Of a stretch of 64,000 nt of DNA, positions 48,747 through 60,628 are shown in pieces. The notes under the pieces are model-generated. The model saw only the letters and a program-made list of their open reading frames with translations, searched no databases and was not told the DNA's origin. The stretch's first letter is position 1. Each line of letters opens with the position of its first letter. Origin of the DNA: Neopestalotiopsis rosae (taxonomy: Eukaryota > Ascomycota > Sordariomycetes > Amphisphaeriales > Sporocadaceae). The stretch covers positions 6,882,001 to 6,946,000 of the forward strand of contig JALGAS010000002.1 of NCBI GenBank assembly GCA_023078685.1. Direction: 5' to 3'. The translations under genes and the position numbers were made by a program.

Positions 48747-49810
48747 GAGTTGATGAGATTATGTTATTAGTTCTCTTCCATTAGTACTTGAGCATGGTGG
48801 TTGGAGTTATATGCAATACGTAGAATTATATTGAACCAGAAGCCGTGGGGCGCCGGGATAATGTTTACAGTACTGCACGGCATACACAATGTACCCCTGG
48901 CAGCTACCTACAGTACATGGTTAGCTGTCTAAGACTCGACAAGAAATTCGATGTTCGGCACAGGAAGGATAAGAAAAATCAAGCAGTAAGAGGTTGTGAA
49001 GAACAGAGAGTATACAGTCTGATTCGTTCTATGCCACGGTAATTTATAATAGAGGGTTCGAAAAAGCCAATTGTCGCGTCCATTATAATAAATATATACA
49101 ATTACGCCATCCTGCAGGCTTTCCAAAGCAGCTGTGCCTGGGCGCTGAATGAAGAAAGCTCCAATTGAATTGCAACCAAGCAGGGGTCCAATCGCGGCTG
49201 GCTCTAGGCTTTTCTGGGCTCGAGCTTCAGTGGATGCTGCACACACATCAGACCAAGCAGATACACACAGCTCAAGCAAGTGGATATGGTTAAGAGATCC
49301 ATGAAATCTGGAGGGGCTTTTGGGATTTGGCGGGGAAAGAGAGCGGCGACATGGACCTACCTTACCTTGCCTTGCCTTCAAGCTGCAACTCAACCGACTG
49401 GCTCAGCTGTTGTTTGTTACCTCTCTAGCCCCCCTCTCTCCTCTACTATCCATTCAATTCCATTGCATGCGCTCACTATCACCACTACCCAAGTACAACA
49501 CCAACAACCCGGGATCGTCGCGGCCAAGACCAGGCAAGAAGAAAGAATTGCCTCGGTTTCGAGTCCATCTTGTGTGATTTCTTGTACACGCACACACACC
49601 CGACACACGCACACCAACATCTCAACTGTCACTCATGACGGAATCCGCACTAAGAAGAATACGCTTTCCCCCCACGATCCCGCAAAAAGCCAAAGATCCT
49701 TAAACGGCTTGAACTCTGAACTGTACCTACCGGGCGAACCCCCCTCAAATAATAAACCCGCCCTCACTCCAATTCTAGAGCTTCTGCCGCGATCCCTCAC
49801 CACAAGCCAC

Positions 49811-49853
49811 CCAGCACCAAGCACCAGCACCAGCACCAACACCAGCACCAAGC
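49811..49853. repeat. Imperfect CAGCAC/ACCAGC hexanucleotide repeat
   Basis: Imperfect tandem CAGCAC-type units over about 43 nt in the presumed leader or promoter of the AMPK beta gene. Confidence 0.7.
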
Positions 49854-50544
49854 ATTGGCCCTGCAGCGGTTCAAAGGTCTCATGACCCTTCTCTCCAAAG
49901 TAGACCACATGATTTGTGTGCTTGCATCAAAGCTCTGATCCAACCTTGTGAGCCTCCGCCGCCATTCTTGAGTCTATCCAACCACCGGGCCCCGAAGCCA
50001 TTCGCTCGCGGCCACCCGAGACATAGCAACGGAATTACTACCCCAAGGCAGTAGCTGATCGCGCGACCCTGCTCGCTCGTTCCCTGGGCGCCCTTGTGCT
50101 GTGTCGCTGCCGAGCCATTACCTCAGCCTTTTTGTGCTCGCCCGCCAACCCCACCATCAGACAGCTTACCTACGTATTCCAGTCAGTCTGTCGTGTCGTC
50201 GGTAATTGACCGACTGGTCGACGAGGACTCGTTCTAGTTGACTGCTGCAGCTATTACGTGCGCACAAGTACCGCTTCTCTCCAGCAGCCAGTCCTTCCCC
50301 TTCGACCCCCCAGCAGAAGTCCGAGCTGCTGAAGTTGCGCCCTCCGTGCGGTGCGTACAGTACCTGCCCAAGAGGCCAGCCTTGGCTGGGTAGCTCAGCT
50401 GCTCATCCCAAACTACCACCATCCTCGTCATTCAACCAGCCCCCCGCGCGTTGCACCTCTCAAACGGGCTCCTAGTCGCTTTCGCCTCTCTGAGAGAGGT
50501 CTAAGGGTTACCATTGTCGTGCCTCTCGTCCCGTCGAGGTCAAA

Positions 50545-52207
50545 ATGGGTAATAGCCCCTCGACTTCGAAGCCGGCCACCCCAACTCAGCGTTCCCACGT
50601 CGAGCATGCCGAGCGGGTGGACCGTCCGTCCGGCCACGATTCTCCACGAGCATCCAAGAAGCAGGAACCAAAGAACCTCATTTCTGCTGCCCAAAACCAC
50701 CACCAACATCGCTCGGCCGCATCCTCTGCCGAAGCAAGTGTTGTCTCGGCTCAGGGCTCAACTATAGGCCCCACCGGCACTACGAGGCCATTGTCGATAC
50801 TGGGCGCTTCATCAAACTCGCCCAGCTCCCGGTCATCTGTTCCGCGATCGAAATATCTGGATGACCACGATGATGAGCCGAGCAAGCCAGTCGACGTACC
50901 CACGGCACACAGCTCTCAACACAACACAGCCGAGTCGTCTATAAGGTCGCCTTCGCAATTTGGAGATGATCCCTTGTTGACCAACAATCCCGCTTCTGCA
51001 AGTGTCACAGACATGTCGTACAACTTACCGAGACCACCGAGGCTGCCCTTGCCGATTGAGGAGGAAATTCACACGCCAGGGTCGCCCGTCATTGCGCCCT
51101 CAGACATAGGTCCTTCCATCGAAGTGCTTGAAAGCAATCTAGACAGGGAACTGGGAGAAGCAGCCGGCACAGATCTCACTAGAAAATCGTCAGGGCTAAG
51201 CCAAGCAGGTACCGATGACGATGACGATGAGGAACTCAGAGTAGACAAGACAAGAACAGTGCAGACAAGAGTCGAGTGGTTACAGGGCGGCCAAAAGGTC
51301 TATGTCACGGGCACGCCATTTCAATGGAGTCGAAAGCAAAGACTACACCCTGCGTAAGTGATGATTCTTGCATATGTGACGTGTACACACATGAACTGGA
51401 GGAGATATGAGAGTGGAACCTTGCGGCCTGATCTCAATGGCTCGTCGCCGATCTCCCTCAAATATGGGTACAATTGAAAAAAGATGTTGAACAAAGCTGA
51501 CCAAAATTCCACCATGTATAGCAAAGATCGAGAAGGCGTCCTTCAAGCAGTCATACCTGTATATCCCGGAACACATCACATCAAATTTTTGGTGGACGGC
51601 CGCATGGAGACCTCGATGCACTTGCCAACAACTGTCGACTTTGGCAATAACCTGGTGAATTATATCGAAGTTAGCGGAGAAGAGACTCCAGCGCGCAACC
51701 TCACATTGGGCGCAACACCTCCCAAATCAGCAACCGAAGCCCAAGCCTTGCCCTCGAGGCAACCCTCGGGCACGGATCTCGAGGCGACAGCGAAACAGCC
51801 TCAGACAAAGCCCGTCCCGCCGCCCGAGAAATTCAGTGGAGTGATCCCGCAGTATTTGGCCGATTTCGACCAGCCAGAAGATTCGAGGGCGTATCAATTG
51901 TCCGTGGGTGCTTTGGATAAGCTACCAACTCCGCCAGCGCTCCCGGGCTTCCTGAGCAAGCCCATCATGAACGCCAATGCCCTCATCAAGGATGACAATA
52001 GCGTCTTGAATATGCCAAACCACACTATATTGAACCATCTTGCTACAAGTAGCATCAAGAATAACGTGCTGGCTGTATCGGCAACAACAAGATACAGAAA
52101 TAAGGTGAGCCATAAGTGCATTCTATCTTGATTTTGAACATGTTTTCTGACTTTTCAACCAGTATGTGACAACAATTGTCTACAAGCCAACATCAGATGA
52201 TAGCTAG
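50545..52207 (+). CDS. AMPK/SNF1 complex beta subunit (Sip/Gal83 type)
   Basis: Scaffold that links the SNF1 kinase to its gamma subunit and sets its location. Exons 50545-51353, 51522-52104 and 52163-52207 give 478 residues. The protein begins MGNSPS, a good N-myristoylation signal. About 240 disordered Ser/Pro-rich residues follow, with an Asp run near 225. A CBM48 domain covers about 245-325 (VEWLQGGQKVYVTG, HHIKFLVDG). The C-terminal ASC domain that binds the kinase and gamma subunits starts near 385 and ends YVTTIVYKPTS, written by the short last exon. The CBM48 keeps the first glycogen-contact Trp and the Lys but has Met where the second Trp should be, and the Leu contact also differs. 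The gene converges on kae1. Confidence 0.93.
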
Positions 52208-52622
52208 AAGAGGTCCAAGGGCAAGAAGCGAGAATACAAAGATGATTCACGGGAATAGCCACGTTTGCATCGATTCCTCAAGACTAGTAATTTCCAGTCA
52301 GAGAATATGGAGGTATATGTTCTGTACAACAGATACTATTGGGTAATATACCCCTGCACATAAATGAACCAGGACCATCGGCCTCTAGGCATTTCAGTCG
52401 CCTGCTCACTGATGGTCAACCAATGGTCATAATACAAAGAATAACTCGAACAATTACATGTTTCGATTGCTACCCTTGAGGCAATGCGATGAGTATATGG
52501 GGATCCCTTGATTATACTCAGAAGATGGTTCATGGCACGTTGCTATATGGGGTATATGTGGGGATGACATAACTCCATTATTCTTCTTTTTTGACCTTTT
52601 TACGTTGTCTTTTTCTTCTTTT
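52208..52622. other. Intergenic between convergent AMPK beta and kae1
   Basis: About 415 bp with two 3' UTRs; T-rich near 52575-52625. No gene seen. Confidence 0.6.
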
Positions 52623-53753
52623 TCAATCTTCTCTCCATGCGACATGTACCTCATCTGTCCTAAATCTTTGTGTACACATGCTATCTTCCAGCTTGGTTTC
52701 ATACCCCGTCTCCCAGGCCAGTAGACCGGCCAAGGCAATCATGATGCCATTGTCGATACAGAATCTCTCGTCTGTCGCATACACGCTGCCGCCTCGATCA
52801 GCAGCCATTTGGCCCATCATTTGCTGGAGCCTCTCGTTGCAGCCCACACCGCCGACAACAAGGACCTGCCGCGACCCGACGTGCGCCATGGCGCGCTCCG
52901 TGATCTCGACCAGCATGGCAAAGACGGTCTCCTGCAGGGTAAAGCACAAGTCGGCGGGCGTGATGCGCACTTCCCCGTCCTTGAGCTTCCCGCCCTCCTC
53001 GGCTAGAACCTTATCCTGGGCAGCCATCTGGGCGGCCAGAATATCGGCGGCGGCCAGGATGCCGCTGAAGCTGCAGTCCATGCCCTTGACGGCATAGGGA
53101 AGGTCGAGCAGGACGGGGGTGCGGCCGCCGAGCGACGCCTTCTTCGCCAGCTGCTCGACATTGTACCCCGGAAACGGGTCGTTGGGGATGCGCAGCGTGC
53201 GGGCGAAGCGGTCGATGCAGTTGCCGACGGCAATGTCGAGGGTCTCGCCAAAGATGCGGTAGCGCTGCGAGGCGTAGGCGATGACCTGGGTGTTGCCGCC
53301 GCTCACGTACAGGACCACGGGGTTGGAGGCGCCCGTGATGACGCGGCCCATCTCAATGTGGCCGACGCAGTGGTTGACGCCCACGAGGGGTTTCTCCCAG
53401 AGCAGGGACAAGGTCCGCGCCCCGATCGCCACCGAGGTCAGGGGCGCGCCCATGCCCGGCCCCTGGGTGAAGCAGATGCAGGACAGCTGGCTCGGGCTCA
53501 CGCCGGCGTCGCGCAGGGCCTGCCGGGCCACGGGCACAAAGTGCCGGCGGTGGTGGAGGGCCGTGTCCTTGGGCAGGAACCCGGTGCCCGGTGGCGAGTT
53601 GAATGTGTGGCGCGCGTTGGAGAGGATGGTCGTCGTGTTCTTCACCGGGTCGTGCGAGAGGACGCCGATGCCGAGCTTGTTGGCGCTGCCCTCTAGGCCC
53701 AGCGCGTACAGGGGCCCAGAGGGTGGTGGTGGTTGTGTTGTTCGTTTTGACAT
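52623..53753 (-). CDS. kae1: KAE1, catalytic subunit of the KEOPS t6A tRNA-modification complex
   Basis: Transfers the threonylcarbamoyl group to A37 of ANN-decoding tRNAs; cytosol and nucleus. Single exon, 376 residues. ASKHA fold: N-terminal [15 protein letters not shown], metal-binding His128 and His132 in [33 protein letters not shown], and a C-terminal GGVGCNERL and [13 protein letters not shown] with the third metal ligand. This layout is the Kae1/OSGEP type, not the mitochondrial Qri7 type, because there is no targeting peptide. ATG 53753 is the first in-frame ATG after an upstream stop-free stretch that lacks one. The 5' half is strongly G/C-biased at third positions. Confidence 0.95.
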   Translation of the reverse strand: MSKRTTQPPPPSGPLYALGLEGSANKLGIGVLSHDPVKNTTTILSNARHTFNSPPGTGFLPKDTALHHRRHFVPVARQALRDAGVSPSQLSCICFTQGPGMGAPLTSVAIGARTLSLLWEKPLVGVNHCVGHIEMGRVITGASNPVVLYVSGGNTQVIAYASQRYRIFGETLDIAVGNCIDRFARTLRIPNDPFPGYNVEQLAKKASLGGRTPVLLDLPYAVKGMDCSFSGILAAADILAAQMAAQDKVLAEEGGKLKDGEVRITPADLCFTLQETVFAMLVEITERAMAHVGSRQVLVVGGVGCNERLQQMMGQMAADRGGSVYATDERFCIDNGIMIALAGLLAWETGYETKLEDSMCTQRFRTDEVHVAWRED

Positions 53754-56367
53754 GACTGAAAACGTCTTGTATGTGTGTATCTGTATTTGGGTGTTGACTG
53801 GTGCCCCGGAGGCCGACACGTGGTCACGGGGATTGCAATCTCAATCCGAGTTCGATCGATCGCTCGCTAGGCTAAAGAGTGCTGGTTGCGACGGTGATGC
53901 AGATGTGTAGTGTAGTGCTCGATGACTTGCAGTCTAGATGGAGCCCCGCTCTCAAGGTAGATGGGAAGAGTCGCGAGATCTGAGTTGTTGCGATATTCGT
54001 TGTCCAGACCAAAAGAAAACAAAATAAGTCTGGATCGGTATATCGGAAGTACAATTGTGAGCTTTCTTCTATGTCTGTACGATATATAGGGTGTAATCTG
54101 TCTTTGTGTGAATCAGTGACTCTTCTGATCTGAACTGTAGCCCAACTTTTCTGAAGTCATCGCGGGGTCGCAAAGGCGTCTGAACTTCCTGGAGCTATGG
54201 CTTATCGATTGTGTGCATGGATGACAAGACATGCCATGCAAGTCACGCCAGCCGCCCTTGTCGTGCAAAATGTGCGCGAATATGCAGATCGGGAGTACCT
54301 AGGCTCTTGGTATCTTATCGCGGAATGCGACAAGACGAGACGCTGCAGGCTTGTGTTGAGGACCCTTGGAAAAAAACACCAGGCCTAGTGGGGTCGTCTC
54401 CTTGTGTAGGCGTTCAGCAGTGTTTGCTGCTTGCTGCTACTGCTGCTGACTGTACTGTTGCAGCCCGTCCATCCTCTCAAGGTGGAACCCCGCCGGCTTT
54501 TACCAGTCTATCCACTCACACACGAGATGAAAGATCCCCCAATTTCTTAGCACATAATACTGCATAGAGGCTGCAAAGCAGAAAAGAAGTCCGACTACTG
54601 ACACCACAATGGGGACCTTGGACAAGAATATTCGCCGAGGGAAGATTCTTAATTTTTTTTCTCTTCACATTTTTTCACACTTTGAACCTTCTGATACTAC
54701 TCTTCCTCTCTCCATCATCTCTATTTCATGGTTCATTCCAAAGTGTTGTTCTTCACCTTCCCTTTTTGCGCCCTCCTCTCTCACTTTCAGCCGTTTTTTT
54801 CTTTTGACGAATTCCCGGCCAAGGCGGCCCATCGAGGGGACCGCCCACCAAAAGGAACGGGCGCTCGGTTCCCGGTATTGCCCAAAAATGGTCACAAGCA
54901 GGCCTACCAGGTACCGTGCCGGTAAATGTATGTTTGAATGTCACAATCCCCCCCGAGCTCCGCTTTAACTGTACACATGCACACACACACACACACAACT
55001 TCTCCTCTTCTTGCTACCTCTTGTCTCTTTTCTCCCCTCATTCTTCGTCAGACTCAACTAAACAAAAGAATTGTGGCAGAACAGTTCATTTCTTGTACGG
55101 TTCTTTGCGAGAGTTTTATCCCGTTTCCCCCCAAGTTTACGGGGCGGGCAATAATCAGTCAGATTTGCCAAGCATCTCAGCCAACCTGCGAGGCACAGCA
55201 GCCAGCCAGCAGCAGCCTCCTCCGTTGTTCGCACAATTTCTCCGCCCGCCCGACCGAACCGAAACCCTTCAGCTTACAAACTCCAGCATGGCCCAGACCT
55301 TTGCTCTTTTCTGCTCTCCCACTTGAAAGAATGCGATATTACCATTCTCGTGTGAGCAGGAGTTCCCAAGACAAGGAAATAGGAGAGCATGCAGAAACTC
55401 AAATATTGTGACACAATATGGGCTTTCGCTTATCCCCGAGAACAACACCCAAACGAACCCAGCTTACCACTGGCGAGCGGTCAGCCCTAAACGCTCAAAA
55501 GAGCTGACAATGACAAGTCAAGGATTGCGATCAGAGAATTCTTGACCCGCAGTCGGGGGCAAACTTCGAGATACGGATTCTTCACAATCTCGAGTCTGTC
55601 CGTGTTGTCTTTCTCGCACAGCTGGGCGCCGAGCGCTTGTGCGCTCGTCCTGGTCAATGTGCAGAACTGCAAGCTACAAGCAAGCAGTATGTTCGACAAA
55701 GAACCTCGACAGCTTACGGCCAAATGATCGGTTCTTGCACACTGTGAGACTGTCCTGAGCAGCCGGACAAGTCAAACCCCCCTTCTCCGATATCCGAAAG
55801 TCCCAATAAGCTCCATACTACAATCTCGACGCAGGAGACCTGCCTGAAACAAGGCCGTTAGGACATGCCGGCTCTTGTCATACACATTCCGATCCGGCAC
55901 ACCGACGACAATCACAAAACAAGACGGGCACGCATCATCCGGTCAAGCGATATACATGGCATACATTTTTGCTTTATATTGTTTTATCAATGCCTGTCCG
56001 CGTTGCAATCACAACGCTTCAACCCCGTTCATTCCAACTCCTCGCTATGCAGTCATCGCCCGGAAAGAAGCAAAATACATATAATACAACAAATCAGCGC
56101 CTTTCGCATGAAGAGCGTTTATTTCCGGCTGCCAACTCTGCCCTCGGCCAAGACCACCGTTTGTCTATTTGATAGGCCGGTGACGCCGACAACTCCACCA
56201 AAAGCTCGGATTATTAATATAGTGGAGAAGGGGGCGATGATGAAGGGTGCAGAACTTGGGTACGGAGAGGGTGTTCCGAGAAATCATCTCAACGCATACA
56301 GTTGATCTCTAGCCTCCCATGCCAGGATTTCAGGGTCATGCTTATCCCACCCGTTCCGGAAATCGCC
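53754..56367. other. Gene-free 2.6 kb: kae1 promoter and epl1 downstream region
   Basis: The plus strand from about 54650 to 55300 looks like a transcribed leader: T/CT-rich, then a CA microsatellite, then more CT-rich sequence. No coding frame of credible length follows; the first ATG in good context (near 55288) stops after 12 codons. A non-coding transcript is possible but unproven. Confidence 0.5.
54980..54997. repeat. CA dinucleotide microsatellite (9 units)
   Basis: Perfect alternating C/A over 18 nt in the kae1-epl1 gap. Confidence 0.9.
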
Positions 56368-58329
56368 CTAAGATGCCGCGGACTGTGGTTGTTGTGACTG
56401 AGCTTGGGCTTGGGGTTGCGCTTGTGCTTGTACTTGCGGTTGCGGCGTTGGTGTCTGGGTTGGAGCCGCCGAGGACGACTGAGCCGGAGTTGGACGATTC
56501 TGTGCGCCAGTGGCGCCTTCGGGTAACTGCCTATAGTATCCTCGTGGTGCTGTAGGAACAGGTGGTGGTATCAGCGCGCGGAACTTCAACGCTCGCTGAT
56601 CATATGGGTCAATGTGGTAGACCTGATCGTCTTCACTGTCGCTGTCCTGGTCATACTTCATACGGTCGAATTGGCGGGCTTCATCGACATCCATATCACT
56701 TGGGGGACTAGCCAGGCGCGTGAACGGATCCCGACGATCAATCTTACGACGATCTACCCAGAGCCGACCACCCCTACCATGACGGCGGCGGAAGCTAAAT
56801 GTGGGTTGTTCATCAAGCAGTGATGACGGGTGGCCCATGCCAAACTGCTCAAGCTGTGAGGATAGCGCCCCCGTGAAAGAGGCATCGCATTCTTCCACAT
56901 CCAGCTCCATTTGATCCGACTCACTAGACGGCGGAGTGGGAAGAAACGTTGGCTTGGCTGGCCTGAAGCTCTGTTCCTGCTCTCGTTTGACAGGAGGTAG
57001 GGGCTTATCTGTGAGATCGATATAGTCACGGTTCCACATGTTATGTGTCGACGCCTTATGTTCAACATCACGACGCAGTTCGGCCCATTTCTCCTCGATC
57101 TTCTCAGAGAGCAAAGGCAAGTCCTGCTCCGTGGGCCTGCCATCTACACGGACCACGAGGCGCGACTGTGTATTTTGTGCAGCGCGGACAGGTGGTTGAA
57201 CCTCCTGGGCCTTGCGCTTTTGTGCTGTGGCTGGTTTCGAGTTGATGAGTAAATCCTCATCCTCGTTCTTGGAGATGCCGAGCCGAATCTTCTTCTCCTT
57301 GAAGATGGCACGATGCTCGAATAGCTTCTTGTCCAGAGACAGGAGCTCTTGTTTCAGAGCCTCACGATGTTGGGCCATCGTCACGAGCAGACGAGCATCC
57401 TCAAGCTCTCTTCGCAGCTTCTTGAGCTTGTCTGCGGACTGGACATCCTTTTGCCTGGTTTTCCTCGTCTGCCGGACTTCGCGTCTTCTGAAGCAGACGT
57501 AAGGATCCAAGTCATCTTGTTCTGAATGAGTTTCAAACTTGAGAGAAGGATGCAGCTTGCCCTTGGCCTGGCGGAGTCCTTTCCAGTGCTCATACACCAC
57601 CTTGGCATGATTTTGAAATTTTTGAACAGGCGTATGGAGCATGTGCATGGCCATGGTCTCATAAGGAACAACAGTGTTGTCTACGGCAGCAAAGGGAGCT
57701 TCCCCTGCAGCCGTCCGCTCAAAGAGCTCCATGATGCGCTCAAAGTCATCTTCGGAAAGTTGCTCCTTTGGCGACTTTTTCGCATTGTAAGTTTTCAAAT
57801 ATTCATCATCCTCTGTCGTCATGTCATAAAGACATCCTAGCGTTTCTTCCACAGTCTCCGAGAATTTGATATAATTCCGGGGTTCTGGGTAGATGCGAGG
57901 ATATATGTCATCATAGTTGACCTCTTCGCTCTCCTGAGGCGGTGGCACTGGGATCTCATTATCCTCCTTGGTGGTGCCTGTGCCCCTGATTGCAGCTTGC
58001 AAATGGACTTCCTAAAAAAGAATGGTAAGTTAGACACTGTTTGAATGTAGGTGGTAAAATATGATGTGAGTGAATGTTTGGCATGATATCTCACTATATC
58101 CGATTATATCCGAGAGATAGCAAAATGAGTGTGCTGAGTCATCCGGGAGGGACGGGGGTGGAGATATCTTGTTGCTTACATTGCTCTCTCCCTGGTCGAC
58201 GCCAGCAGTTGATGAAATGTCGGTAGTAAGAGATTCGTATTCCTCTGGGTTGATTTGACCCTCAAGGAGAATGGGAAGAATCGTCTTAGCATTCAGCTTC
58301 TTGATGCGGACCTTTCGTTGCAGCGACAT
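56368..58329 (-). CDS. epl1: EPL1, enhancer-of-polycomb-like scaffold of NuA4
   Basis: Anchors the Esa1 histone acetyltransferase module to nucleosomes and to the TRA1-containing NuA4 core. Exons on the minus strand: 58329-58180 and 58011-56368 (168-nt intron), giving 597 residues. The start MSLQRKVRIKKLNAK is the classic Epl1 opening. The EPcA domain covers roughly residues 10-330: EIPVPPP, YIKFSETVEETLG, DPYVCFRRREVRQTRKTR, and a coiled segment (LKKLRRELEDARLLV through FKEKKIRLG). A basic FRRRHGRGGR patch lies further on. The tail is Gln/Pro/Ala-rich low complexity. The gene is divergent from cnb1. Confidence 0.95.
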
Positions 58330-59737
58330 GGCGGGCGGAGAAGAGGGAAGAGAGTGGGCGCGCCCGGGCGAGGGGTAGGCCCTTTTTAATGGCCTAGACG
58401 ACGGATTTTGATGCTAAAAAATCGCGGAATCAATCATTCAGATATTAAAAAATAAGGTAATTGAAATTTTTTGATGAAAAATGCGCGTTGTCGTCGTCGT
58501 CTGAGATGCGATTTGTGGTCGCTGTCGCGGTCGTCGGATGGCTTGACGTTGAAAAACTTTTACGCTGCAGTTTGCCCCGCAAAGGCCAAGTTCAGTTGTT
58601 GTTGTCCGTGCCTCGAAACCCAAAAGTTGCTGAGGGAGCTGGGAGGTGCGGGTGCTTGGGTGCTAGGGGCCCCAAAGTCCTTCCTGCCTTGGCTTTCCTT
58701 TGGGGCTTTGGACTTGGGGCCTTGGGCTTGAGGGGGGAGTGAACCAGCGCCCATTGAGCTTAGGTTGGGTGCTGCATAGTGGTGACGCCACACTCTGAGA
58801 GCCCTTTGACACCTGCTTGCTTGTCAGCGCCACAATTGGCTCTTTCATCACTAGCGCCGAATACGAGAAAGCCCGAGCTCATTAGAAAGAGAAAAAGGGG
58901 TGTGCAAGTGACGCAGTAGAACCTTGGAACTCATCACAGAGAGGGAGCTCAGAGCGCAAGGCACCAGCCACCAAGATACTTTTCATTTGTAACAGTCTTT
59001 TCTTCTATCATTCTTCTCTGTCGAAATTCGTAAAAATTGATTGTCAAACGGATGCATCGATATCTATTATTTTGAGTTGAATCACTATAATACAAAGATG
59101 ACTTTTACTTTCATAGCCCTTTCTCAGTTTTCCATTTGTGATATGTATGGAATAATTGTGGCTGACGGGCTTTGATAGATACTGTGTAGAGTCTCTAAAG
59201 TAATGTATATATGTGACTTTCCGCATTTCAGCCACGTGACCCAATTATCGGTGATTCCTATCATGCAAGCTCCGTTACCATTCCTCTGCCTCCCCCTCAG
59301 TGGGGGTGGTTCAGGTTTCCCCAGGCTGATTTGCGCTGTACCCAAAGGTTAGGGGTTCTTCTGGCTTTCTTTAGGATTTGGATTCAGCCTCGTCTCCTTC
59401 AGCTTTCTTGGATACTTAGCACATACACACAAACTTGCCTCAACTGTCGAGCGCACGCACAGGCAGCTTCCAAAGAGAGAGAGAGAAGCATACCTCATAC
59501 TACAACCGAGAAAGCGTACACAACACAAGTTCGTACCTGCGCCGTATTAAACCCACAACCTTTTTTTCAACCAAAGGAAGAAAGTTGGTCATTGCTAGAG
59601 CAAAGGCACACGCGACACACATTCAAACAAATCGCCGTCACCCGAAACCCCGATCTTTCGGGTCCCAGTGCCCCTTATTCGAAAGGAGGACAGACGACAA
59701 GGAGTACAGCCAGATCAGATCCAGACTATAAGCAAGG
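58330..59737. other. Divergent promoter region, epl1 and cnb1
   Basis: About 1.4 kb between two divergent starts. CACGTG followed by CCAAT-like sequence lies near 59232. An AG microsatellite is at 59475-59486 in the presumed cnb1 leader. No other gene supported. Confidence 0.55.
59475..59486. repeat. Short AG microsatellite (6 units)
   Basis: Six AG units in the probable cnb1 5' leader. Confidence 0.8.
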
Positions 59738-60628
59738 ATGGGCAACTCGACGAGCGCCGTGCTGGACAACATTGTCCAGGGGTCGAATTGTAGGACTTTT
59801 TTCTTACTTTCCATGCGCCGCCCTTTTTCCCGAATGGGCCAAAGAAACCTCGAGAAGAAAGTAGACTGACCAGTGTTTATCAAAATTAAAGTCGACCGCG
59901 AGGAGGTAGACCGGTTGCGCAAGCGCTTCATGAAGCTGGACAAGGTACTTGCCCATTCCCACTTCCTCATGCGCATTGGGAATATGAGGGGTCATTGGAT
60001 CCGTTTTCCCATTGCGCCTCTTTCCCCCTCCTCTTCCTGAACCTTTGGTGAAGAGAGAAAGGGCAGAAGGGGCGATTCCATCTGCGAGCGCTGCAGTTCT
60101 TTTTTTTTTTTTGCTGACCCGAGACTTTCTTGCCCCTGTTCTGTAGGATAACTCTGGCACGATCGAGCGCGACGAGTTCCTCTCCCTCCCGCAGATCTCC
60201 TCCAACCCGCTGGCGACGCGCATGATTGCCATTTTCGACGAGGACGGCGGCGGCGACGTGGACTTCCAGGAGTTCGTGTCGGGCCTGAGCGCCTTCAGCT
60301 CCAAGGGCAACAAGGAGCAGAAGCTGCGGTTCGCCTTCAAGGTCTACGACATTGACCGCGACGGCTACATTAGCAACGGCGAGCTCTTCATCGTCCTCAA
60401 GATGATGGTCGGCTCCAACCTCAAGGACCAGCAGCTCCAGCAGATTGTCGACAAGACCATCATGGAGGCGGACCTGGACAAGGACGGCAAGATTAGCTTT
60501 GAGGAGTTTACCAAGATGGTTGAGAACACGGACGTCAGCATGAGCATGACATTAGGTGAGTCCTTTCTTTTCTGGAAATGGGGAGAGTGGTCAATAGATA
60601 CTAACTCAAGACTACAGATCAGTTCTAG
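59738..60628 (+). CDS. cnb1: Calcineurin B, regulatory subunit of calcineurin
   Basis: Ca2+-binding regulatory subunit of the calcineurin phosphatase, which controls Crz1-type stress transcription, growth and virulence in fungi. Exons 59738-59789, 59892-59944, 60147-60555 and 60618-60628, giving 174 residues, the normal length. N-terminal MGNSTS is a myristoylation signal. Four intact EF-hand loops are at 34-45, 66-77, 103-114 and 144-155; all acidic ligand positions look normal. The last exon is 11 nt and encodes only the end of the Asp codon, Gln-Phe and the stop. Intron 2 carries a run of 13 T just before the acceptor region. An in-frame reading through intron 3 would give a wrong C-terminal extension. 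Confidence 0.96.
60100..60112. repeat. T13 run in cnb1 intron 2
   Basis: Thirteen T in a row, 34 nt before the intron 2 acceptor; could be part of the polypyrimidine signal. Confidence 0.85.

Larger units (their letters stand above)
48707..50544. other. Divergent region, membrane-protein gene and AMPK beta
   Basis: About 1.8 kb. From roughly 49380 to 50540 the plus strand is C/CT-rich with few G, typical of a long fungal 5' leader for the AMPK beta gene. A CAGCAC-type repeat lies at 49811-49853 and CA-rich tracts near 49590. No other gene supported. Confidence 0.55.

Noticed and set aside
53281..53910. 209-codon plus-strand frame opposite kae1
   Set aside because: Antisense shadow of a strongly G/C-biased gene.
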